Notes under the pieces: model-generated
What the model was told of the DNA's origin: nothing
Database searches by the model: none
The model's input: the letters and a program-made list of their open reading frames with translations, nothing else
Program-made: the position numbers and the translations under genes
Shown: positions 17,041-26,496 of the stretch, piece after piece
How positions within the stretch are numbered: position 1 is the first letter of the stretch
Layout of the letters: every line of letters starts with the position of its first letter
Source of the DNA: Ktedonobacterales bacterium
Lineage (GTDB): Bacteria; Chloroflexota; Ktedonobacteria; Ktedonobacterales; Ktedonobacteraceae
Reading direction: 5' to 3'
DNA: 47,207 bases
Assembly: GCA_027451525.1 (NCBI GenBank)
Contig: DAIDJF010000043.1
Span: forward strand, 1-47,207

Positions 17041-19224
17041 TTACGAAACAAATTTCTTCTTGCTATTCAAGTAATCAACCAGCAGGTACTCGCCGAGATT
17101 GTCTTTATCGGCATAGAAAGTACGTCCATGATTGATCTCTGCCATCTGATTGACAAAGGCAACCATCCAATCATCATCATAGAGCATGAAGGTATTGATG
17201 GTGATACCCTCGCGTGTGCAACGTTGCGCCTCTAGCAGCGTTTGTTGCTCGGCAAAGGGGCTGGGGTAAGCAAATTGCCAGCCGCCAAGCTTCTCTTCAT
17301 ACCAGACCGTCGGTCCACCGTCGGTAATCATGATGATCTGCTTATTGACACCACGATGACGTGCCAGCAACTTACGCGCCAACATCAGACCGTGTGCCAT
17401 ATTGGTTCCACGATCATTATCATAGCGGCTCAGCTCGACCAGTTCGTTTGGCTTGTATTCACGGGCAACAAACGAGAAGCCAACGATGTAGAGATTGTCA
17501 CGCGGAAATTGCGAGCGAATCAGGCTTTCCAGGGCTACCGCCACCTTCTTAGCTGCCTGCTGACAACCATTGTAGATCATACTCAGGCTCATATCAATCA
17601 TCAACACCGTTGATGACTGCGTTGTGAACTCGGTGCGATAGACCTCAAAGTCGTCTTGCGTTAACTGTACAGGCGTTCCCGTGCCGCGCCGATGGAGCGA
17701 GTTCATCAGCGTTTTTTCCAGATCGAGCAAGAAGGGGTCGCCAAACTGATACGGCTTGCTCTCGTCGGTACGCTCTCCACCAACGCCTCTAAAAGGACTG
17801 GCATGACGCCCGAAGCCATCACGCTTCATCTTTTCAAAGATGTCTTGCAGAGCTTTTTGGCCGATTTTGCGAATACCGCGCGAGGTCAGTTCCCAACGAT
17901 TGCCTTTTTTCTGGATATAGCCCGCCTCTTCCAATGTCTTCATCAGATCTTTGAGTTGCTCAATTGACTGATACTCGTCGTCGCCCAGCAACGCTTTGAC
18001 CTTGTCGCTATCAATCGCCTCCAGTTCGTCCAGACGCCGTGCCTCCTGGAATTGATCTTCGAGACCCTCCATCTGCTGAAGGCGCCCCATCATGCGCATC
18101 GCTTCATTGAGTGGGAGTGTCTCGTTCCCTCTAAATGGGAAGCGCGTGCGTACGTCATCGGGAGGGGCAAGCGTCTGCATGTTCTGCGCGAGTTCCATCA
18201 GGTCAACACGGATACGATCATCGCCCATCAGCTGATCCATCAGGTCTTGCAGTTCCTGACGCTGTTCGGGCGAAAGATTCTCCATGATGCCCTGCATGGC
18301 GGCCATTTGCTGCTGCATCTGCTCAATCAGATCATCCAGCGAGTTGACGCCTGGAAAATACTGACCATGCTTCTGCATAAAGGCATCGAAATCGGGTTCG
18401 CGCCCCTCTTGTCGCTCACGCAACATTTTATTGAGATCGCGAATCATTTCGCGCAGATTGGCGATATCTTCGGGCGTCATGTCTTGCAACGATTGCTGCA
18501 TGCCCTGAAAGAACTGCTGCATCATCTGCTGTTGCAGGCCATCCATCAGGTCTTTGAACTTCTGACGCGCCTCTTCATCCATGAAATCGTATTCGGAGAG
18601 GCTCTTGATCTGCCCAGGAATATCTTGCGGCATTTTATCCAGATACTCCTGTTTGCGTTTGGCGATCATCTCCAGCATTTTGTGCATCTGCTCAGGGGTC
18701 AATTCACCACCACCTTGACCAGGCTGATCTTGCTGTCCCTCTTGACCTCCACTCTGCTGTTGCCCCTGCATACCACTCTGCTGTTGGCCCTGCTGGCCTC
18801 TCTGATCGGACTGGCTATCCTGTGGCTGGCCCTCGTTCTGCTGCCCATCACCTCGCGGCGATTGATTTTGATCTTGTGGATTATCGAGACGGCGTTGAAT
18901 ACCGTCGCGCTCCAACTGTTTGATCTCTTCGAGCTTCTCACGCAGGTCATCCATAACACCGGAAGCCATATTATAGCGATTGAGTTGCTCGTTGCGCATA
19001 TTGCGCAAACGATCCATCATCTCGCGCAGACCCATCGCCTTGCGCCCATCTTCGCTACGCACACCTTCGCGCATCAGACGTTGTAACGCCTGCTGCAGGT
19101 TGCCGTTCTCAAGATAGTCATCAGAGAGAGCCTTCAAGATATCGTCCGCGTCCAACCCTTCAATGCGCTGGGTTCCATCCCAACGCGTGTACCCATAGCG
19201 ATTTTTGCGAAAACGTTCAAACAT
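17041..19224 (-). CDS. VWA-domain protein, partner of the upstream AAA+ ATPase (ChlD-like)
   Basis: This is a 727-residue cytoplasmic protein. Residues 1-115 are charged and helical. Residues 117-173 are a Gln/Gly-rich, low-complexity linker. A long helical, Met/Gln/Leu-rich segment follows (to about 520). The C-terminal von Willebrand A domain has a full metal site: DMSLS at 544-548, GTNMAHG for the conserved Thr, and ITDGGP for the conserved Asp. It lies 20 bases downstream of a ChlI-like AAA+ gene, an arrangement known from magnesium chelatase ChlI/ChlD and MoxR-VWA chaperone pairs, where the VWA protein presents a target to the ATPase. No chlorophyll or cobalamin genes are nearby, so a chelatase role is not supported. 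AAAGGA lies ten bases before the ATG. Confidence 0.85.
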   Translation of the reverse strand: MFERFRKNRYGYTRWDGTQRIEGLDADDILKALSDDYLENGNLQQALQRLMREGVRSEDGRKAMGLREMMDRLRNMRNEQLNRYNMASGVMDDLREKLEEIKQLERDGIQRRLDNPQDQNQSPRGDGQQNEGQPQDSQSDQRGQQGQQQSGMQGQQQSGGQEGQQDQPGQGGGELTPEQMHKMLEMIAKRKQEYLDKMPQDIPGQIKSLSEYDFMDEEARQKFKDLMDGLQQQMMQQFFQGMQQSLQDMTPEDIANLREMIRDLNKMLRERQEGREPDFDAFMQKHGQYFPGVNSLDDLIEQMQQQMAAMQGIMENLSPEQRQELQDLMDQLMGDDRIRVDLMELAQNMQTLAPPDDVRTRFPFRGNETLPLNEAMRMMGRLQQMEGLEDQFQEARRLDELEAIDSDKVKALLGDDEYQSIEQLKDLMKTLEEAGYIQKKGNRWELTSRGIRKIGQKALQDIFEKMKRDGFGRHASPFRGVGGERTDESKPYQFGDPFLLDLEKTLMNSLHRRGTGTPVQLTQDDFEVYRTEFTTQSSTVLMIDMSLSMIYNGCQQAAKKVAVALESLIRSQFPRDNLYIVGFSFVAREYKPNELVELSRYDNDRGTNMAHGLMLARKLLARHRGVNKQIIMITDGGPTVWYEEKLGGWQFAYPSPFAEQQTLLEAQRCTREGITINTFMLYDDDWMVAFVNQMAEINHGRTFYADKDNLGEYLLVDYLNSKKKFVS

Positions 19225-19244
19225 ATCGCGGGTTCCTTTAGTGC

Positions 19245-20648
19245 CTAACGCCGATAGCGAATCTTACCGCTGACTTCATCCTTATTAAGACGACGGTTCA
19301 GGTGTAATCCTTCGAGGATAAACTCGATAGAGGAGGCAATGCTAGCCGGATTACCTCGCCCATTCAGCTTATCAATCGCTTTGCTCAGTCCACCAACCTT
19401 CGCAAGTTGGGTCACATACTCCATTGAAGGCATGTCATCGCCCACCTGGACGGAGAGACCGCGCTCGAAACCAGCCACCAATTGGTCAAATTCTTTTGGC
19501 TCAAAGTACTCGCCAAAAACAGCCAAAATAGCGGCATTGATGATCTTCTGCACAATACGCTCTTCTTTAATATCGCCCACCGTGTCCAACTCAATTTTGC
19601 CACTAGTCGAGGCGATAATCGAGGAGAGATCACTGACACGAGGAGCCACATAGCGTTCCCTGAGCCGCAACGAGCGACGGCAAGCATTGCTCAACACGTT
19701 CTCGTAGTTTGAGACGGAGACGCGCACACTGACGCCGGAACGCTGACTGATATCGTTGCTGCGCCGCGCCATATGCGTCACTTCAGCGATGATCTCCTTC
19801 ATGAACTGCGGATAGACAATATCCATGCCATCGGCTGGGAAATGGTTGCTCTCCGACTCCATGATTTGGATTTCATGCTCAATCGTGCGCGGATAGTGCG
19901 TGCGAATCTCGGAGCCGATACGGTCCTTGAGCGGCGTAATAATACGCCCGCGATTGGTATAGTCTTCCGGGTTGGCACTGGCAACGACATACACATCAAG
20001 CGGCAAACGAATTTTGTAGCCGCGAATCTGCACATCGCGCTCTTCCATGATATTGAGCAGACCGACCTGAATGCGCTCGGCGAGGTCTGGTAACTCGTTG
20101 ATACAGAAGATGCCACGATGGGTGCGCGGAATCATACCGTAATGGATGGTCAATTCGTCCGAGAGATAGCGACCCTCAGCAACACGCACAGGGTCTACCT
20201 CACCAACCAGATCAGAGATCGTGATATCGGGCGTTGCCAATTTCTCACCGTATCGTTGGTCACGCGAGAGCCAGGCAATTGCTACGTGATCACCATCAGT
20301 CGCTATTTTATCGCGGCACGCCTTACAAATAGGGGCGAAAGGATCATCGTTGATTTCACAACCCGCGATAACTGGAACCACCTCATCCAGTAAGTTGACC
20401 AGGCTACGGGCCATACGAGTTTTGGCCTGACCGCGCTCACCAAGAAAGATGATATCCTGACCGGAAAGGATGGCATTCTCAATCTGAGGGATTACAGTAT
20501 CCTCGTAGCCTATAATGCCGGGGAATAACTCTTCCCCATCTCTAATCTTCTGAATAAGATTCTTACGCAACTCTTCTTTGATAGAAAGTACCTTATATCC
20601 ACTTTCACGCAACTCGCCAATTGTGCGAGGTCGAGTAGTAATGGTCAT
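19245..20648 (-). CDS. ChlI/MoxR-like AAA+ ATPase
   Basis: This 467-residue protein belongs to the magnesium chelatase ChlI / sigma-54-activator branch of AAA+ ATPases. Walker A is GERGQAKT (70-77). The Walker B region reads GIFCINELPDL, with Asn-Glu instead of Asp-Glu. Sensor I is VVASANPEDYTNRGR, and the arginine-finger region is ITPLKDRIGSEI. Between Walker A and B is an insert with C97, C108 and C111 (CEIN...CKAC), which could bind a metal. The ATG at 20648 (MTITTRPRT) begins the family-like part; the longer ORF start at 20741 adds unrelated sequence. AAAGG lies 14 bases upstream. It forms an operon with the VWA gene and rsmG. It probably acts as a chaperone-like remodelling motor; the target is unknown. 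Confidence 0.87.
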   Translation of the reverse strand: MTITTRPRTIGELRESGYKVLSIKEELRKNLIQKIRDGEELFPGIIGYEDTVIPQIENAILSGQDIIFLGERGQAKTRMARSLVNLLDEVVPVIAGCEINDDPFAPICKACRDKIATDGDHVAIAWLSRDQRYGEKLATPDITISDLVGEVDPVRVAEGRYLSDELTIHYGMIPRTHRGIFCINELPDLAERIQVGLLNIMEERDVQIRGYKIRLPLDVYVVASANPEDYTNRGRIITPLKDRIGSEIRTHYPRTIEHEIQIMESESNHFPADGMDIVYPQFMKEIIAEVTHMARRSNDISQRSGVSVRVSVSNYENVLSNACRRSLRLRERYVAPRVSDLSSIIASTSGKIELDTVGDIKEERIVQKIINAAILAVFGEYFEPKEFDQLVAGFERGLSVQVGDDMPSMEYVTQLAKVGGLSKAIDKLNGRGNPASIASSIEFILEGLHLNRRLNKDEVSGKIRYRR

Positions 20649-20976
20649 TCGGTTTTGTGCTACCTTTCTTGGGGATTGGCTGGGTGCATTGCATGTCTCT
20701 AAAATGAGGAGAGGATACCAATCTGACCTCTTTTGCCACATCTGGCATCACGTCTACCACAAAATGGGGTATCATACTCCATGCTTTCACACTACCAAAC
20801 ATTAGTGGAACCACTTTGATTCTACAGCTTGAAGCAAGAAAACGCAAGGGCGACCACAAACAAACTCTCTTACATTCTTCTCGAAAGAAGAGGGAAACCG
20901 TTTCATCATGCCCTTGCCCATTATAAGGAACACAGGCATGATAAAACGGTTTCCTTCTCCACTGAGCCAATTTCAG
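20649..20976. other. Intergenic region between the KimA-like gene and the AAA operon
   Basis: This stretch of 328 bases holds the 20-bp inverted repeat at 20893-20954 close to the KimA-like stop codon and presumably the promoter of the AAA-VWA-rsmG operon (minus strand, near 20650-20800). I see no clear promoter hexamers and no coding potential. Confidence 0.4.
20893..20954. terminator. Long hairpin downstream of the KimA-like gene
   Basis: 20893-20912 pairs with 20935-20954 over 20 bp with a single mismatch, around a 22-nt loop. It lies 22 bases past the stop of the minus-strand KimA-like gene. Only a weak T-rich run (CTCTTCTTTC on the minus strand) follows, so the terminator call is moderate. 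Confidence 0.55.
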
Positions 20977-23073
20977 CTAGGAGGCTCGCAACAGGTGTTG
21001 GGGCATGCTGGTGACAATGATACCAGGACGCAGGAGTAGCGCAACTTTCAATTGGAAAGCGGTCTGGTTGTGCAGAATATACTCCCACCAGTGAGAAACC
21101 ACAAACTCCGGCAACAGAACAGTAAGTGTATAGTCCTGATACAGTTCATGCACGGCGTCAATATACTCCAACAATGGACGTGCCAGTGAACGATAAGGCG
21201 ATTCAATCACCACAAGTTCTGTCTTTTCGCTCTCGACAATGTTATGTCGCCAGCGACTCCACTCCTCACGCACGTGTTGAGCATCATGCTCGTCTACAGC
21301 CACATGCACCGCAATCACATGTAGAGTAATCGAACGTGCGTAGGCGAGGCTTTGAATGGAAACGCGATCCATGCCTGCAATGGGCACAATGAACATATGC
21401 TTAATCTGTTTGGGCGAGAGAGGAATATCGGTTGTACGCTCTCGTTCGACACGGGTGTAGTGTTTATGGATGCCCAGGAACACTAACACCAACAGAGGGA
21501 TCAGAATAACAACAATCCACGCACCTTCCAAGAATTTCGTTGTCGCGATAATACTTGCAACCAGCAAAGTTGTGCATGCGCCCAATCCGTTGATCATCAT
21601 GCTGCGTTGCCACCCCTTATGCTCTTTGCGCAAACGCCACCAGTGTAAGACCATACCGCCCTGTGAAAGCGTAAAGGACATGAACACGCCAACAGCATAA
21701 AGATCAATCAAGTGTGTCGTATCGCCATTAAACACCACTAACAATAGGGCAGCCATAAAAGCCAGGAACACAATGCCATACGAGAAGGCCAGTCTATCAC
21801 CACGGAAGGCGAATTGATGTGGCAAGAAGTTGTCACGCGCCAGTAACGAAGAGAGACGCGGGAAATCCGCATAGCTAGTATTCGCAGCCAATGTCAGGAT
21901 GAACAACACAGACAATTGAAACACTGGATACATGAAGAAGAGTGGACCAGTAAAAACTTCAGCGGCAATTTGCGCAATTACCGTCGGGTTCCCACTAGGA
22001 ACAGCTTCAAGATGTAGTGACAAAGCCAGCAATGTGATACCAATAAAGAGGGTTCCCAGGATAACAGCCATCCAGGTAAGCGTGATGGCTGCATTGCGCG
22101 TTTCTGGCTTTTTAAACACGGGGATACCATTGGAGATGGCCTCAACACCAGTCATGGCAGAACAGCCAGCCGCAAACGATTTCAGTACCAGGAAGAGGCT
22201 CAATCCTTCTGTACCAACCACAACAGGGAACTGACTATGAACAGGCTGATAATGGAGCACATATATTTTGAACAGGCCCGTTATAATCAGAAAGAGTGCA
22301 CTTGCAATAAAAACATACGTTGGGATAGCAAAAACTGAACCAGACTCACGCACGCCGCGCAGATTGACGATAGTAATCAAAACAACGAGCGCGACATCAA
22401 TCCACACGACATACGGTGACAAAGCCGTGAAGAGTGAAGCCAGATTTTGTACACCAGAAGCAACGCTCACCGAGACGGTCAACACATAATCAATCAGCAG
22501 CGAGGCGGCAGCAATCAGGCCAGCTAATGTGCCCAGATTATCTTTCGCGACAATGTATGAACCACCACCACTGGGATAAGCGGGAATAGTTTGACGATAA
22601 GAAAGAGCTACAATTGCCAGCAAGGTTACAATCGCGATACTAATAGGAAACGTAAGATGCAATATTCCAGAACCGGCTGCAATTAATGTAGCTAAAATTG
22701 CTTCTGTCGCGTAAGCTACTGATGAAATTGCATCTGAAGAGAGAACCGCAAGTGCCTTAAATTTGGTCAGTCTCTCATGCTCAGCATGAGCTGTCGCGAT
22801 TGGTGTTCCAATAAAAAAGCGTTTAATGGCATACGTGACACGCTCAGAAGCACTTTTCGGCTTGAGCGTTTCATCCGTGGCCATTAAGACGCCCGTTCCT
22901 ATGCGCTGGAAAGGTGCATTGGTACGTACAATACGTATGCGCTCCTGCCCAGGATATTTACCGCGTAGCACTTCTGTACGCTCAAGCAACGCAGGGTCTT
23001 CTTCCAGCAGGCTGGCGTCTCTCTCGCGTGCAGCCATCTCTTTACTTTCCGAAGGCTCTCTCATTGACTCCAT
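20977..23073 (-). CDS. kimA: KimA-like potassium:proton symporter (APC superfamily)
   Basis: This is a 698-residue protein. About 95 hydrophilic residues precede the family-like start (VTYAIKRFFIGTPI). Then come 12 membrane segments containing LSSDAISSVAYATEAIL, YPSGGGSYIVAKDNLG and GCSAMTGVEAISNGIPVFK, and a cytoplasmic C-terminal domain (IVPIAGMDRVSIQSLAYA, YRSLARPLLEYI, ILHNQTAFQLKVALL). These segments closely recall B. subtilis KimA (YdaO), a high-affinity K+ importer whose C-terminal domain binds c-di-AMP. AAAAGG precedes the ATG at 23073. The N-terminal extension is longer than in KimA. A second APC carrier is divergent from it, followed by a KdpDE-like system, supporting a K+ role. No ydaO-type c-di-AMP riboswitch was recognised upstream. 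Confidence 0.85.
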   Translation of the reverse strand: MESMREPSESKEMAARERDASLLEEDPALLERTEVLRGKYPGQERIRIVRTNAPFQRIGTGVLMATDETLKPKSASERVTYAIKRFFIGTPIATAHAEHERLTKFKALAVLSSDAISSVAYATEAILATLIAAGSGILHLTFPISIAIVTLLAIVALSYRQTIPAYPSGGGSYIVAKDNLGTLAGLIAAASLLIDYVLTVSVSVASGVQNLASLFTALSPYVVWIDVALVVLITIVNLRGVRESGSVFAIPTYVFIASALFLIITGLFKIYVLHYQPVHSQFPVVVGTEGLSLFLVLKSFAAGCSAMTGVEAISNGIPVFKKPETRNAAITLTWMAVILGTLFIGITLLALSLHLEAVPSGNPTVIAQIAAEVFTGPLFFMYPVFQLSVLFILTLAANTSYADFPRLSSLLARDNFLPHQFAFRGDRLAFSYGIVFLAFMAALLLVVFNGDTTHLIDLYAVGVFMSFTLSQGGMVLHWWRLRKEHKGWQRSMMINGLGACTTLLVASIIATTKFLEGAWIVVILIPLLVLVFLGIHKHYTRVERERTTDIPLSPKQIKHMFIVPIAGMDRVSIQSLAYARSITLHVIAVHVAVDEHDAQHVREEWSRWRHNIVESEKTELVVIESPYRSLARPLLEYIDAVHELYQDYTLTVLLPEFVVSHWWEYILHNQTAFQLKVALLLRPGIIVTSMPQHLLRAS

Positions 23074-23665
23074 GTTTTTTTCCTTTTATGTTCATGATGA
23101 AAACGAAGGCCGTCCGCTTCTATGCACATGAAGATGAGACTACATCGCTTCATCTTGCATCTAAATTATTATGGTTTAATCAAGCACATCCTCATTAGCA
23201 GTACACACTAATGAACTGATACATATTACAAGCACCATGAGAAATTTGACGATGCTTTATATAGCTGTATTGCATAATAAGCTTGTGGGGCAAAACGTGT
23301 GTGGAAAATATAGGAGATAGAGCATAACCATCTGATTGCGATGAGCAAGAAAATCACAGTTCCTTATTATCATAATTTTTTATTACGCTATGCCTTGTGA
23401 GTTTTCTCATTTTTGTGAGAAAACTGTATGACACAGCCATAATTATAGAGACAGTATGATAAGGATACAATCAGAGGATTGGGCAATAACCTAAAGATTT
23501 GCTCAATATTTTGGCATATTTACTCAATACATTTTGATTGTTTTCCTTAGCTATGCTACACTATGTAACGTGTGAATCCTTTACTTGTGGATAGCAAGCA
23601 GGGGTTCATTGTATTGAAAATGCGTGAATAACGCGATTTTCCCGTATAAAGGACGACAGATTGTT
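23074..23665. promoter_or_regulatory. Divergent promoter region between two KimA/APC-like transporters
   Basis: This AT-rich region of 592 bases separates the divergent transporter genes. It contains a 10-bp hairpin (AGTTTTCTCA at 23400-23409 with TGAGAAAACT at 23416-23425), the promoter-like pair at 23534-23562, and a compound hairpin near 23573-23612 (TGAATCC with GGGTTCA, and CTTG with CAAG inside). No riboswitch family is recognised and no ORF is convincing. Confidence 0.5.
23534..23562 (+). promoter_or_regulatory. Probable promoter of the second transporter gene
   Basis: TTGATT at 23534-23539 and TACACT at 23557-23562 are separated by 17 bp. The -10 is embedded in TATGCTACACT, which resembles the TATGCTACAAT box at 1992-2002. 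Confidence 0.45.
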
Positions 23666-25747
23666 ATGGCACAGGAATCTGTGGCAAATGAGATCTCAGG
23701 TACTGGCGGGGACGAGCATGCTCATGGTGGGAATATGCTCGGCCCGATTTTGTGTTGGGCCGTTGTCTTTGCCGACATCGGAACTTCAGTTTACTATGTT
23801 CCCGGTATTCTCTACAACACGGCTGATATTGGCAGCTTAGCTGGCTTTTTCGTGTTCCTCACGATGTCAGTTTTTGTCTTGCTTACCCTTAAGTATGCTG
23901 AGGTCACGCAACGCTATCCTCAAGGCGGCGGTGTAGTAACTGTATCAGCAACAGCTATCATCCCTTGGGCAGGTGCGCTAGGCGGCATGTTCATTCTGGT
24001 GGACTACTTCTTGACAGCAGCGATTAGTTCCCTCTCTGGTATGCAGTATCTCAGTATTGTTGCCTCCGCAATTGCACCTTACCTTTTGCCTATTACGATT
24101 GGCATCCTCATCTTACTTGGGATACTTAACTGGGTGGGCATCAGCGAAAGCGCGAAGGTAAGTCTGGTAGGTGCAATAATTGCCTTTGTGAGCGATGTTG
24201 CCATTCTGATTACTGTCTTTACGCATATGAGCTTGGGGCAGTTTTTCGCTCTCTTCCCAGAGATGTTTCGCGGACATAGTATTGGTCTCAGCACGCTTTT
24301 AGTTGGATTTGCGGGTTCATTTCTCGCTTTCTCCGGTCTAGAAAGCATCTCACAGCTTTCTCCTGTGATGAAACATCCCCATAAGAAAGTGGCAGGGATT
24401 GCGCTTCTCCTGGTTGTCTTGACTATCGGTATCACCAGCCCGGTTCTGACCATGCTGTCTACCATCCTTCAACCAGCACAGGCAAAAGATGCCATCCTTT
24501 CCACACAACTTATCTCGCTACTTGCAGGTCACTGGGGTGGTGGTTGGGGAACATTTTTGCAAATCGAGGTGGCAATTAGTGCCAGTGCGCTCCTTATATT
24601 CGCCAGTAATACCGCCATTATTGGCGCATATCACGTGTTTATGGCACTCTCTAGCATGGAATTTTTGCCAAGCTTTGTCCTAAAACGCAATAAAATACGT
24701 GGTACACCGCATTACTCCATTATGCTTGCGACTGGTATTCCTATTGCCATTCTGCTTGCAGTATTGGGTAATATTAATCTGCTGGGTGATATGTATGCAT
24801 TTGGACTACTTGGTGCATTCTCTCTAACCTGTGTCAGCCTGGATATCGTGCGCTATCGTGAATGGCGTAAAGTCGATACAAAAGCAAAAGCCCGTAGCCA
24901 GTCACAGGCGAATGACGCTCTGTTGAAGCAGAACACCGCTGCCGACGAGCCATCAAGCCAGAACGAGCATGGAAACAGATTGGTTCATCTGATCTCAGAG
25001 ACACCGTCGGTCCCTATGTCTAATGGACATCTAGTAGAGAACAGTCAACATGCTCACTATACGGAGTCACAGGAAAAAAAGAAGAGCCTCTGGTTTAAGA
25101 TTGATTTTTTCCTGGGAGTTCTAACCAGCGTGCTTGTTATCCTGGCATGGTCTACTAACCTGGTTACAAAACCACTCGCAACCGGTTTTGGCGGCGGCGT
25201 CACAATTATTGGCCTGGCTATCGCATATGTCAACTATGCATCACAGAAACGCAAAGGGCGCGTTCCTGTCCCAGTTGTTGTCACGCGCGTGGATCAGCGA
25301 CTTCCAGAGTCTACGCTGGCAATTCTCACACCTGAAAATGGCTATAACAATGCCGTTATTCAGGCCGCAATCCATAGTGCGCAAATGACGCCGCTAGAGC
25401 AAGCCCGCCCGCTCGTCTTTCTCTATGTGGGGCAACCCGCAGAGCGTCTGATAACACCGCGCATGATGGAGATTGTAGACCCTTACCTGGATGACCCAAA
25501 GGCAAAGGAATATTTCGGTAGAGCCGAAAGTATGGCGATCAAGGCACAGATTCCACATCGCCACTTTGTTTACCTGCAAGGGAAACCAGAGTTGGCAACC
25601 TATGCGTGGCAGGTCATTCATCCTCACGATACTGTTGTAGCAGCAAAAGAGGACTCTGAGTTCAAAAATATCAACCCAGATCGCATTCGCTACGAAATTA
25701 CTACCGATGGTAAAGTTGCGCACCTCTTGAAAAGCTGGCAACAATAG
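23666..25747 (+). CDS. APC-superfamily transporter, KimA-related, with cytoplasmic insert
   Basis: This is a 693-residue membrane carrier. Ten hydrophobic segments fill residues 20-395 and include FADIGTSVYYVPGIL and YPQGGGVVTVSATA, both APC-type unwound-helix motifs. A hydrophilic, Ser/Gln/Glu-rich insert follows (about 398-475), then two more segments (about 478-530) and a soluble C-terminal domain (about 540-693) similar in position to the universal-stress-like domain of KimA. The layout suggests an ion or amino acid importer, most likely K+, given the divergent KimA-like gene and the downstream KdpDE-like genes. The ATG at 23666 is chosen over the GTG at 23624 because AAAGGA lies about 12 bases upstream and family-like sequence begins there. 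The substrate is inferred from context. Confidence 0.8.
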   Translation: MAQESVANEISGTGGDEHAHGGNMLGPILCWAVVFADIGTSVYYVPGILYNTADIGSLAGFFVFLTMSVFVLLTLKYAEVTQRYPQGGGVVTVSATAIIPWAGALGGMFILVDYFLTAAISSLSGMQYLSIVASAIAPYLLPITIGILILLGILNWVGISESAKVSLVGAIIAFVSDVAILITVFTHMSLGQFFALFPEMFRGHSIGLSTLLVGFAGSFLAFSGLESISQLSPVMKHPHKKVAGIALLLVVLTIGITSPVLTMLSTILQPAQAKDAILSTQLISLLAGHWGGGWGTFLQIEVAISASALLIFASNTAIIGAYHVFMALSSMEFLPSFVLKRNKIRGTPHYSIMLATGIPIAILLAVLGNINLLGDMYAFGLLGAFSLTCVSLDIVRYREWRKVDTKAKARSQSQANDALLKQNTAADEPSSQNEHGNRLVHLISETPSVPMSNGHLVENSQHAHYTESQEKKKSLWFKIDFFLGVLTSVLVILAWSTNLVTKPLATGFGGGVTIIGLAIAYVNYASQKRKGRVPVPVVVTRVDQRLPESTLAILTPENGYNNAVIQAAIHSAQMTPLEQARPLVFLYVGQPAERLITPRMMEIVDPYLDDPKAKEYFGRAESMAIKAQIPHRHFVYLQGKPELATYAWQVIHPHDTVVAAKEDSEFKNINPDRIRYEITTDGKVAHLLKSWQQ

Positions 25748-25760
25748 TTATATAAAGCTT

Positions 25761-25808
25761 CCGATGAAGAAGGCAGCAGCACTTGTTGCTAGGAGCTTTC
25801 TTCATCGG
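25761..25808. terminator. Hairpin between the convergent transporter and response regulator genes
   Basis: CCGATGAAGAA at 25761-25771 pairs perfectly with 25798-25808 over 11 bp. The right arm lies inside the last codons of the minus-strand response regulator. It is a plausible shared terminator. Confidence 0.45.
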
Positions 25809-26496
25809 GACTAAAGCGATAGCCGACACCCGATATCGTGAGGATAAAGCGCGGATGAGCAGGGTCAGGCTCGATCTTGCGGCGCAATTGTCCAATGTAG
25901 ACATGCAGATAGTGAGCCTCCGTCCCATAACCCGTTCCCCACACCTGAGAAAGTAACATCTGGCGCGTCATAATCTTCCCGCTGTTTTTAATTAACGCTT
26001 TTAACAGATCATATTCCGTTGGCGTCAATTTCACCTCTTGCCCATTTACCTGTACCTGCCTTTGCGCAAAATCGACCTTGAGTGGGCCTGCCGTGAAGGA
26101 CGGTTCTACACCAGCATGCACGTGCGCGCTGTGACGTAGGGCAACCCGCACACGAGCCAAGACCTCATTCATGCCAAATGGTTTCGAGACATAATCATCA
26201 GCCCCCAGGTCCAATGCCGACACCTTGTCACGTTCGGTATCCTTGACCGAGAGTACAATAATCGGCAAATTTGATGACAGACGCACTTGACGACAGACCT
26301 CCAGACCGCTTATTCCCGGCAGGCCCAGGTCTAATAACATCAGGTCGGGCCGATAACGCCCAATCTCTTCCAATGCGTCCTCTCCATTATCAGCAGTACA
26401 TACCTCAAACCCGTGCGCGACCAGGCTACGCTGCAAAGCACGCAAAATCTCTATCTCATCATCAACTACAAGAATACGCGCTCCACTTTTAGTCAT
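25789..26496 (-). CDS. kdpE: KdpE-like OmpR-family response regulator
   Basis: This 235-residue regulator has a receiver domain (about 7-120) with the acidic pocket VDDE, phospho-acceptor D56 in LLLDLGLPG and the conserved Lys in VSKPFG. A winged-helix DNA-binding domain follows, with LTPTEYDLLKAL and HYLHVYIGQLRRKIE, the latter being characteristic of KdpE. In known systems KdpE activates K+ uptake genes under K+ limitation. The ATG at 26496 (MTKSGARIL) follows GGAGGA, and the gene overlaps the end of the kinase gene by eight bases, so the two are co-translated. No kdpFABC genes are in the window; likely targets are the adjacent KimA-like carriers. Confidence 0.88.
   Translation of the reverse strand: MTKSGARILVVDDEIEILRALQRSLVAHGFEVCTADNGEDALEEIGRYRPDLMLLDLGLPGISGLEVCRQVRLSSNLPIIVLSVKDTERDKVSALDLGADDYVSKPFGMNEVLARVRVALRHSAHVHAGVEPSFTAGPLKVDFAQRQVQVNGQEVKLTPTEYDLLKALIKNSGKIMTRQMLLSQVWGTGYGTEAHYLHVYIGQLRRKIEPDPAHPRFILTISGVGYRFSPDEESS

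Noticed and set aside
18052..19086. A 344-residue plus-strand ORF rich in His and Leu
   Set aside because: It is antisense to the VWA gene, its composition is the mirror of the Met/Gln/Glu-rich helices, and it has no ribosome site or recognisable domain.
23074..23665. Possible ydaO/kimA-type c-di-AMP riboswitch before the KimA-like genes
   Set aside because: The region is AT-rich and I could not recognise the conserved riboswitch cores on either strand. A covariance-model search (Rfam ydaO-yuaA) would settle this.
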